In this document: positions 56,390-64,000 of the stretch, piece by piece
Numbering within the stretch: position 1 is the first letter of the stretch
Layout: every line of letters starts with the position of its first letter
From: Mucidula mucida
Taxonomy: Eukaryota; Basidiomycota; Agaricomycetes; Agaricales; Physalacriaceae
Reading direction: 5' to 3'
NCBI GenBank assembly: GCA_015501055.1
Contig: JADNYV010000062.1
Coordinates: 122,463 to 186,462, forward strand
DNA length: 64,000 nucleotides
Position numbers and translations under genes: made by a program
The notes under the pieces: model-generated
Database searches by the model: none
Told to the model about the DNA's origin: nothing
Seen by the model: only the letters and a program-made list of their open reading frames with translations

Positions 56390-57336
56390 CCGGTCCACTT
56401 GACGGTTATGGTGAACAATGCATTGTCGGGTGGACAATTCATCGCGATCGCAGTGTGGACTTTTTGTCGGCGGGGGCCAAAGCCCTTTGTTCACTTTGTC
56501 GGTTACCATAAACAGCGTAACCTCGTGGTCAGAGCGTGGTGGGGTTTGGACCTGCCATTGTCACGGTGCAAACGGCTGCTCATTGTCGGCCAGATTAGGT
56601 AGTTTGAGTGTATCGCAGGGCCAAGAGTGGTAAGTTTCCGGGGCAGCGTCCTCATGTACAATAATCTTTAGACGAGCGTTGTCCAATAATGGTCCAGCAT
56701 CCTACAAGGAGAATGAAAACTTTTGATGAATCAAAGGCCTGTCTCAAAAAGCCACGAGGGGGAGGCAGGGCGTTTCAGCCAAAGTTCATTTCCGATTGTC
56801 CAGACGATGTAACAAGATTTTTCTTTCGGAGAGTAATGTTCCAGGCGCAAAGAGCGGTGCTGACGTTGCTCGATGACGGTCAATCGTAAGCGCAAACTCT
56901 GGCTGCGCCACACTGCGGCGAATAAACGGCTTCGTAAGCAATCGGAGCCGAACACGATTTACTTTAGGTCTTACGCCACATGTCGCGTTCCCCAGGCAGG
57001 CGTCTCGAGGTTAGACCACAGTTGTTTAGCCAGCGTATTTAGAGACTGAAGTTTGGTAGCCTTGAATTTGGTGCCCAGTTTGTGCCCAGAGCTTTATGCT
57101 TTACGGGTCATCGGTCCGATAGCCTGCATCTACGCCTGCAACGACAAACACAGCCCAATAAACTGTCCTCCCATTGAACGTCCTCCATCCTGTATTTCTG
57201 TGCATGGCCAAAGGCAGCTGGTAAGAAAATTGTCCAGCTGTCGCGACTGGTCGTGTTTTGATACGGTTGATAGAAAGGAGAAGATACGAAACGGGAACAG
57301 TAACAGTTGCCCGCAGTCACTGTGATCCATCATCCC
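56390..57336. other. Intergenic, divergent promoters
   Basis: About 950 bp between divergent genes. Only short open frames without motifs. Presumed promoters for the small basic protein and for the fucosyltransferase-like gene. Confidence 0.45.
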
Positions 57337-58927
57337 ATGGACTTGTTTCGCTCCCTTTACGGCGGATTATTGTCTATACGAAAGTCGCGACATTACGAGC
57401 CATTACCGAATGAAGTGTACGAACTCCCGACGATAAACTCATCCCAGCCATCCAATCGATTCAGACGGAAACCTCTGACTATCGTTACGCGTTGGCTCAC
57501 TTCCCCCATATTCCGCCGCGTCCTTTTCGTGCTGATTCTCCTTCCTACGACATATATCCTCAGCGGTGGTATACCCCCCTCATACTCTGACATCAAACAA
57601 TTCGAGAAGAACCTCCCGCAACACCGGACGTCGCGACGATACCTGCGTTTCGAGGGCACGTTATGGGGACTGGGTCTCAATAATATCCTACAGGAGCAGT
57701 ACGTCCTCGTATCTCAATCCAAGCCAACGCTTAGCTAATTCATGCATAGACTATTACTGTCGTACATTGCCTACGCGAGCAACCGATCCTTCGTGTTCAG
57801 CGACTATACTTGGTCCCACATTCCCCTTCCTTACACACTCTACGACTGGGCCTTGAGGCCGACGCACATGCCATTAAACACCTTCATGTCAGGACCGACG
57901 GCAGGTGGAGATATGCCGTCTATATCGCTCACTCAGGACGTGTTTGACAAGGCGAAAGCATCGGGCAACCCGTCGCCGTACGATCTCCGCGCAGTGCACA
58001 TATCACACTTCGACTCGGTGTGCCCTAAAAGCAAGCGGATGCAGCTGAGCTCAACTGCGGAAGCAAGGCTGAGCGACGATTCGTTGGAAGGAGATGCGCT
58101 CCTCAACACCTGGGTCGACTGGCTTTCCAATGTAGCCGACGAGCCCTGCGTTGTCGTCGACTTCTCCAAGAAGCCCGTGTTCGACCATATGTTCGCCCCT
58201 CTGTTTACCTTCTTTTCGCGTACTGACGTTATCAGCCAGGCTCTTCGGTTCAGAGCGCGTCATCTCCATGTACCCTCTCCTAGCCTCAACACCCATCCTC
58301 AAAGACTTTAAATGGGCCCCCTTAGTCCAAGGCGCCGTAGATCGCAACATGGCTGGGATCGAGAAACCAGCCGACGCGACGAGCAACCTCATCCCCGGTC
58401 TAGTTGCTGTCCACCTCCGGCGCGGTGACTACGACGGGCACTGTCGCTACCTTGTCAAATTGAGCGTCAGATACCAAGGCATGAACCGATACCCGGGCAT
58501 CGTCGACCGTTTTGACCCCTACGACTTTGAGCCGTCGGGATCCAACGAAGCCAAGCTCGACCATTACCTCAAGCATTGTCTTCCCGATATACCTCAGATC
58601 GTTCACCGTCTCCGAGAGATGCGCGCGCAGAACCCAAGTCTGTCACTTACAAAAGTGTATCTCTTGTCGAACGGGCGCCGCTGGTGGCTGGACGATCTTT
58701 GGACGGAGTTGAAGAAGGATGGGTGGGCACCTGTAGAGGAGGGCGTCGCGAGCAGTCAAGATCTAGTGTTGACGGGTGCCGAGAGCTACGTCAGCGGGGC
58801 GATAGATATGGCCATTGCAGAACAGGCGGAGCTGTTCATTGGAAATGGGTTTTCGAGTTTGTCTGGGAATATCATAATGTTCAGAATGGCGAAAGGCGTC
58901 GATATCGCGTTTAACCGTTTCTTATAA
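57337..58927 (+). CDS. GDP-fucose protein O-fucosyltransferase-like, type II membrane protein
   Basis: [20 protein letters not shown] starts a short cytosolic tail. A single transmembrane segment ([17 protein letters not shown], about residues 60-80) follows, then a lumenal domain: [60 protein letters not shown] and the key motif [16 protein letters not shown], which corresponds to the O-FucT H-x-R-x-G-D donor-binding loop. After it come [20 protein letters not shown] and [20 protein letters not shown], the last being the usual C-terminal sugar-nucleotide site. Two introns: one of about 52 nt in QEQ, one of 49 nt (acceptor ATCAGCCAG) linking DHM to [12 protein letters not shown]. Expected in the Golgi/ER. 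This is a fungal expansion of the O-FucT-like group; acceptor and sugar are unknown. Confidence 0.8.
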
Positions 58928-59009
58928 CACTCGTGCTTACTACGTATATTTGTCGTGTATAATTTACACTATTAGCTCTTGCATACTTCGATTGACAATG
59001 CATTCGCGA

Positions 59010-59182
59010 GATATGAAATCACATAAAATGCATGGTATAGCTAATCTACATTGTCTTTGATGATCATCCTGCTTTAAATACACAAGTCATGGCTTGATGG
59101 CAATCTTGAGAGCTCCCCTGCTGTTCATTTTTGTCCAATGCGGCCTGGAAGTTGTCCAGTTTGAAGGTGTCATTGACCAGAC
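59010..59182 (-). pseudogene. Duplicated 3' end of the zinc dehydrogenase
   Basis: This stretch matches 62245-62415, the 3' UTR plus last codons of the dehydrogenase gene, in the same orientation with only scattered differences and a few 1-nt indels (for example TTTTT versus TTTT near the NSRGAL codons). Only the terminal part of the coding sequence is present, so it cannot encode a protein. It lies 3.2 kb from the parent, with the SRPK-like kinase in between. Confidence 0.85.
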
Positions 59183-59202
59183 GTTAGCTGAGTTGAACTT
59201 GT

Positions 59203-59600
59203 TCAGCACAATATAAGACTTCGGTCCAAGTTTGGATTCAAATAGAAATGGTGATACAATCGCCTATCCTTGATTGATGTAGGACGTGCTGAGGGTAAAC
59301 CAGCATTACGAACGAAGGCTGCATAGACCTTACACGCAGTCGTGATTCCAGAGCTCAGAGGTATGAAAGTTTCGATTGAGCACTGGAGGGGGGCTTCAGT
59401 GTTCAACGACTTGAGGAGTACATTCCACGTTGCGCCACGCCACATGGTGGAGGCAACTACACCGTTGAGAGAGACAAAAGCAACAAAAGGAGAATTCAGA
59501 GTTATCTGGCAGCAGAGGACTGACAACTACCCTGGCTTCGCCGTCAGCAAAAGGAGTGTGGTCCGGTGGTCTCCTTTGTTGTCAAATTCATTGTGAAGAT
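59203..59600 (-). pseudogene. Decayed coding relic of unknown family
   Basis: Minus-strand codons read FADGEARVVVSPLLPDN and, one base out of frame at a TTTT run, VAFVSLNGVVASTMWRGATW, SLNTEAPLQCSIETFIPLSS and ACKVYAAFVRNAGL. The text has coding-like composition and hydrophobic pattern but no start codon, stops upstream and no recognised family. It may be what is left of a gene inserted or duplicated here. Confidence 0.35.
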
Positions 59601-59982
59601 AGACCTTGAAAATCGTACACCACGGAGGAGGAGATTTCTGGCTGCGCCGAAAAAAGGAGGAGCGGTCGAGACAGTCTGAAAGCAGAAATGCGATCGGAAA
59701 GGAACTCCCGTGACTCGGGTAACGGCGAACGTGGCGCCGCCATCTTCTCTCCTAGACTATCGTTCCTGCTTTTCTCTCTGTGCGTTTCTAGCCCTGAAGA
59801 CATTTTTGTCCTAGTCACCGAGTCTCAGTACCTAACAGCACTGTCGCTCTTGATTTCATCACTGCCGAGACAGACCTATCTTACCATATCTCAATACCCT
59901 CCTCAATGTGCCATATCCACTGAGGCGTGTTGAGAAAGTTCTTTCCATCGACATTCTGGCCTGAGATTCCTCGGACATCAAC

Positions 59983-61495
59983 ATGTCTTCGTTTGCTACT
60001 GGCATGGACCATTTTTACTTTGAAAGCGACGACAACAATGTTGAGGATATTCGTCAGTACCGCCCTGGTGGACTTCATCCCGTACGTATAGGAGATCTCT
60101 ATGGTACCACGTCACGATATCGCATTCTCTACAAGCTTGGCCATGGCGGGTACGGTACCGTGTGGTTGGCCCACGACCTCGAAGGCCCAAGGTTGGTCCA
60201 TACACACCTTAGTAGTTCAATCACTCATGTTTCTCTAGTCGTTTCGTCGCCTTGAAAATCCTTATCGCCGAAGCCACTGCTACCAGGCACGAAGTCCAAG
60301 CATTGGTTCACCTATCCAGCGACGACTCGCCTGCTCATCCTGGTCGCGAACACGTTGTACAATTACTCGATCACTTCCAAATTCATGGGCCCAACGGCAC
60401 CCATGATGTCGTCGTCACGGAAGTTCTCTGTCCATTGCTTTCGATGAAGGGTCTCCCGATTTTCGAGCGGATGAAAAGAGCTTTCTGCCAACAAACCATA
60501 CTGGGAGTAGCGTACCTTCATTCTCGAGGTGTCGCACATGGAGGTACTAGGAACTTGTTTGATTTCATATCTGAAATCCTCATTCATCTGCTTGTATAGA
60601 CCTCCATATCGGCAACCTGGCGTGCACGCTGCCAGGCTTCGACGACCAGTCTTTAGATGACGTTCTTTGTCACTTTTATAACCCGGTATGCACAATCGTC
60701 TTGACTCGCGATGTCGCGGACCAGACAGACTCGCTCCCGCCTTATGTGGTCGCATCGATCTCTGTCCTTGATTTCATGATTAAAGAAGTGAAAGGATACA
60801 GCGAGGACAGTCTCCCCCAATTGCGGATTATTGACTTCAGCAGTGGTACGTTAGGTTTTCTCGAATGGTATTTCGCTTTTGAACTGTTGAGCCTATAGCT
60901 TATCGCAAAACGGATGTACGCCCGCCGTACTGCTCAGTACCGGCTGTCTGGCCGCCTGAGGTCTATTTCGCCAAAGTAGCTCTGAAAGAGCCAGATCCCG
61001 AATGGGACGAACGAGGCGATATTTGGGCTTTGGCTTGCACTGTACGGTTCCTCTTTTATGATAGTAGCATCTTTCTTGTTTTCATGACCTTCACAGGTAT
61101 CCGAACTCATCATCAATCGTCCCCTTTTCTATGAGTGTAATGCCGCAGCGTATCTGCTCTCAATGGCCTACAAGTCTGGCTTCTTACCCGACGCATGGAA
61201 AGCATATTGTAGCTCTGAAATTGACTCATACCCGGACAAACGAGGTATGCTTCATTGTGTGCTTTTTCAGATTATTGGTGCGATTCACGTCTTGGCAGAC
61301 ATTTCTGAGATCGTTGAGGACCGATGGGCGAGTTACCGAAGTGTGATGCCTGCTGTTTGCATCGACGATAAGGATGTGGAGAAACTTGTCCGTCTCCTAC
61401 GCAGTATGCTAGTCGTGAATCACGCGGAGCGGCCGACAGCGCAGGAATTACTGTGCAGTCCCTGGATGGTGACAAGCAGAGTTGAGACTCAATGA
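59983..61495 (+). CDS. SRPK-like protein kinase
   Basis: Serine/threonine kinase of the SR-protein-kinase-like group that is expanded in mushrooms. Order: MSSFATGMDHFYFESDDNN, YRPGGLHPVRIGDLYG (typical SRPK N-terminus), glycine loop LGHGGYGTVWLAHD, VALKIL with the ATP-binding Lys (after an intron), the catalytic loop SRGVAHGDLHIGN (HRD is HGD, Asp and Asn kept), the metal-binding loop IIDFSS (DFG is DFS), VPAVWPPEVYF in place of APE, ERGDIWALACTVSELI, and the C-lobe ending HAERPTAQELLCSPWM. The catalytic Asp and metal-binding Asp are present, so activity is plausible despite the changed HRD and DFG. Five to six short introns. Substrate unknown; no RS-domain partner is nearby. Confidence 0.85.
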
Positions 61496-61636
61496 TTGTG
61501 ACAATGTATTGATACCCTCGGTCAAACCAGCGTGACTGCACTCTGCTCTTCTATGTAGAACCATGTCTCCCAGCGTTCGTACTATTCTCTAACTTCGAGG
61601 CTCTACGTATCAGTCAACACATGTGGCGCGCACATA

Positions 61637-62130
61637 TCAGGAATGTTGTTTAGCGGCATATCTTGCCGGAAGTATAGATGATTCATACATTCCGACGCCG
61701 ATAAGTGCTCCTCTGGGTGGATGCGAGTTCGCGACCGGGCGGTAGGCAAACAGCCCGGTGGTGCTCGCGAGAATGTTTACTGGCACGCGGTCGCGCTGGA
61801 AAAAGTCCAGGGAATGCATGTGCCCCAGCCCGGCGAGGATTTGGGAAAATATCGAGCATGCCAGCCCGCCGGCGAGTGGACGTCCTTTGCGCGATTTCAG
61901 TAGCTGGCGGAGGTTTCCTTCCATGGGTTCGAGGGCGAGGTGTAATGTTTTAGTGTCGGGATCAGGAAAGAAGTCGTATAGTTCGATTATATTATGATGG
62001 GAGGGGAGATCACGGAGGGTCTACATATATGTGAGTGTTAATAGCACAACTGACAATCAACATGGTGACCGAACCTGAAGTTCCCAAAGCCTTTGACATT
62101 TATCCCAGCCGTTCACAAACTGCTGATTGA
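61637..62130 (-). pseudogene. Truncated relic of an Ime2/MAK-like kinase
   Basis: Minus-strand translation gives VNGWDKCQRLWELQ, then (across a TAG acceptor at about 62022) TLRDLPSHHNIIELYDFFPD, TLHLALEPMEGNLRQLLKSR, GRPLAGGLACSIFSQILAGL and GHMHSLDFFQRDRVPVNILA. This is the middle of a fungal Ime2/MAK-type kinase, where the last block should be the HRDMKPEN catalytic loop. Here His is Gln and the loop Lys is lost. There is no glycine loop or VAxK on one side and no DFG or C-lobe on the other. It is therefore a non-functional fragment, probably deposited by duplication. Confidence 0.75.
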
Positions 62131-62320
62131 TTAATGCAGCGCAACGACCGTCATTCAGCTCGGGCGCCGATATCGTGTCAACATTGCTTTATTTCACTCG
62201 TGCTCGCTGTATATTCTTCTCGGCTTAACAAGACGTTTATGATAGATATGAAATCACATAAAATGCATGGTATAGCTAATCTACATTGTCTTTGATGATT
62301 ATCCTGCTTTAACATACAAT

Positions 62321-63706
62321 TCATGGCTTTATGGCAATCTTGAGAGCTCCCCTGCTGTTCATTTTGTCCAACGCGGCCTGGAAATCGTCCAGTTTGAAGG
62401 TGTCAGTGACCATACCCTTGACCTTGACCTTGCCACCGTCGAGGTAGGCAACGGCGCGAGGGAAGCAGTATGTCTGAGAGAAAGAGCCGATGATCTGCGG
62501 AAACATGAGAATTCGAGTAGATCAGGGAACCAGCGGAATCACCCTAATCTCGTCACCAAAGATTTTCGATGGAGGCCAATGTACGCGAGCCTTGTTCTCA
62601 TAGACACCATAGATCATCAGTGTACCACCTCGGCGAACGTAGTTGATGCTTTCGTTGGCCAACTTTTCCACACCGGTCGCTTCGACGACGACATCAAACC
62701 CGTACGGATTGTCGTCCTTGAGCTTCTTCCACTGTGCTTCGGGGTTCTGTCTGTCGAGCTCGATGTACTCGTCGGCGGCATCAAGATCCTTGGCAATGTC
62801 CATCTTTATGCCCTTGTTGGCGGCGATGACGACGCGGGACGCGCCATTGAGCTTCAGGAGCTGGGCAAGGATCAAGCCAGTGGGTCCAGCACCCAGGAGA
62901 AGGACCTCTATGCCGACAGGCGGTGCGAGCTTGTCGAGACCGTGAATGGCACAAGCCGCGGGCTCAAGCAAAGTAGACTCTTCGTCGGTAAGATTTTTGA
63001 TCTTGTAGAGTTTATGCTGCGGGCTAGACGAAGCTTAGAGCAGATGAGTATATAGTAAAAATGGAGGCTTACTAGGAGATGTACTCGGCGAAACCGCCCT
63101 CTTTGGTCACACCGCGTGCATGGAAGTTCTCGCACATGAGCGACTGGCCCCTACGGCAGTAGAAGCAATTGTCACACTAACTTCTTGTCAGGCGGCGATT
63201 GACGGAAGATGGTAGCAGACTCACAGTCTCCCCGACGTCGGCGACACAACGGTCGCCCAGATCAAAGCCCTTGACATTCTTGCCCATCTCGACAATAGCG
63301 CCGATAGCCTCATGGCCAGGGATAAGCTGTGGGATATGAATAGTGCATCAGTTGGAACGGCAATAACGCGTACCGGGAACGTCGAAATGAATTCTCCCTC
63401 GTGGATATGTCCGTCTGTCCCGCAAACACCTAAAGCGACGTTGAGATGGCCTAGATAAGCGACGTCATTGACGACGCGACATACCACAGCAGGACACTGC
63501 GCGCAACGATGAGCAAGGCAACGAAAAGCGAGAAATTGGGCTTACCTTTGAGAAGAACGTCGTTATCGCCGACTTGCGGAATGGGAACTTGCTTAATCTC
63601 AAAGTCCCTGGGCTGAACACCAAGCTCGTCAATGTATGAGACAACAACAACGTCGGCGAGGACGTACGGCGTTGTACCAGAGCGCTTTCATTGTTCCTTC
63701 AGGCAT
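62321..63706 (-). CDS. Zinc-containing medium-chain dehydrogenase (alcohol/polyol type)
   Basis: MDR-family enzyme, NAD(P)-dependent. Start [13 protein letters not shown] at ATG 63706; introns then link to [24 protein letters not shown] and [18 protein letters not shown]. The catalytic zinc ligands are Cys of VCGTD and His-Glu of [10 protein letters not shown]. The structural zinc loop is [15 protein letters not shown]. The Rossmann fold is [20 protein letters not shown]. After [20 protein letters not shown] the chain closes with [35 protein letters not shown] and ALKIAIKP. The GTDGHIHEG and [12 protein letters not shown] text resembles fungal D-arabinitol/polyol dehydrogenases, but the substrate is inference. 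About seven introns. Its 3' end is duplicated at 59010-59182. Confidence 0.85.
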
Positions 63707-64000
63707 GTTTGCAGGAGATATGGTGAGAGTTGTGCGATGGAAGTGGAGCCAACCGCCACGAATTTCCGCGGTTTATATGGTGTCCATCTCCTCACGTGGC
63801 GAATCGGGAGAAAGGACCGACTTGACGTCACGGAGTGCCTTTTCGGGATTTGTTGCCTCGGTTTCTGCACGCTTCGGCCTGATTTGTGCATCACCATCGC
63901 CACCATTACCTTGGAAAATTAGGCTTTGAGCGGCTTAGAACAGTTGCTTCTCGACCATCATAGTTTGAGCTTCGACATTGCACTCGGTATTCTAAGCGCG
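63707..64000. other. Dehydrogenase promoter region to window end
   Basis: About 290 bp with no supported gene. Contains the TATA box of the dehydrogenase. Confidence 0.4.
63772..63777 (-). promoter_or_regulatory. TATA box of the dehydrogenase gene
   Basis: Minus-strand CCATATAAACC contains TATAAA 66 bp before the ATG at 63706, a normal position for a fungal core promoter. Confidence 0.55.

Larger units (their letters stand above)
58928..59982. other. Intergenic region with relics
   Basis: No intact gene. It holds a 173-bp second copy of the dehydrogenase 3' end (59010-59182) and a minus-strand stretch (about 59203-59590) that looks like decayed coding sequence; both are listed separately. 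The remainder precedes the SRPK-like kinase and presumably contains its promoter. Confidence 0.5.

Noticed and set aside
1..64000. CRISPR arrays, operons, ribosome binding sites, rRNA
   Set aside because: The window is eukaryotic with spliced genes; no regularly spaced repeats or rRNA-like stretches were seen.

Overview
This is nuclear DNA from a filamentous fungus, most likely a mushroom-forming basidiomycete (Agaricomycetes). The genes are packed on both strands and split by many short introns (about 45-65 nt, GT...AG, CTNAC-type branch sites). The gene families also point there: a DUF6593-type protein, a zygote-specific class V-like small secreted protein, a beta-trefoil mycocypin-like protein, a copper radical oxidase and an SRPK-like kinase of the type expanded in mushrooms. 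All protein calls are by eye from translated exons; no database search was run.

Layout. 1-1420: little recognisable. 1421-3435 (+): RMD1/DUF155 membrane protein. 4281-7800 (-): exocyst subunit Sec5. 7996-8673 (-): small beta-trefoil protein. 9561-14237 (-): cohesin regulator Pds5, divergent by 84 bp from NatA subunit Naa15 at 14322-17423 (+). 17862-19633 (+): F-box protein with frame problems. 19942 to about 22100 (-): Pro/Arg-rich YRP-repeat protein. 22150-25170: gene-poor, with a 477-bp MITE that has an 8-bp target-site duplication, and a second possible inverted-repeat element. 25178-26236 (+): methyltransferase. 26445-27851 (-): D-amino-acid oxidase, divergent from a hypothetical protein at 28024-29304 (+). 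29829-30768 (+): NmrA-like oxidoreductase. 31169-32604 (-): ribosome biogenesis factor Ytm1. 32841-33192 (-): small secreted protein. 33558-34167 (-): DUF6593-like. 34962-42658 (+): giant Furry/Tao3 morphogenesis protein, convergent with Mlh1 at 42814-45627 (-). 46319-52574 (+): complete LINE retrotransposon with a 13-bp target-site duplication. 52904-55409 (+): copper radical oxidase. 55637-56389 (-): small basic protein. 57337-58927 (+): O-fucosyltransferase-like protein. 59983-61495 (+): SRPK-like kinase. About 61637-62130 (-): relic of an Ime2/MAK-type kinase. 62321-63706 (-): zinc alcohol/polyol dehydrogenase.

The housekeeping genes cover cohesion (Pds5), mismatch repair (Mlh1), N-terminal acetylation (Naa15), ribosome assembly (Ytm1) and polarised growth and secretion (Sec5 and Tao3, which act in the same growth process). 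They are interleaved with lineage-specific or secreted genes. They do not form one pathway and no biosynthetic cluster is evident.

Two signals stand out. First, the mobile-element record: an apparently intact and recent LINE, a TIR element with clean target duplication, a duplicated dehydrogenase tail and a decayed kinase. Second, many conserved genes show the same defect, a frame restored by adding one base, often in a homopolymer. This looks more like consensus undercalling than pseudogenisation and should be fixed before gene models are trusted.
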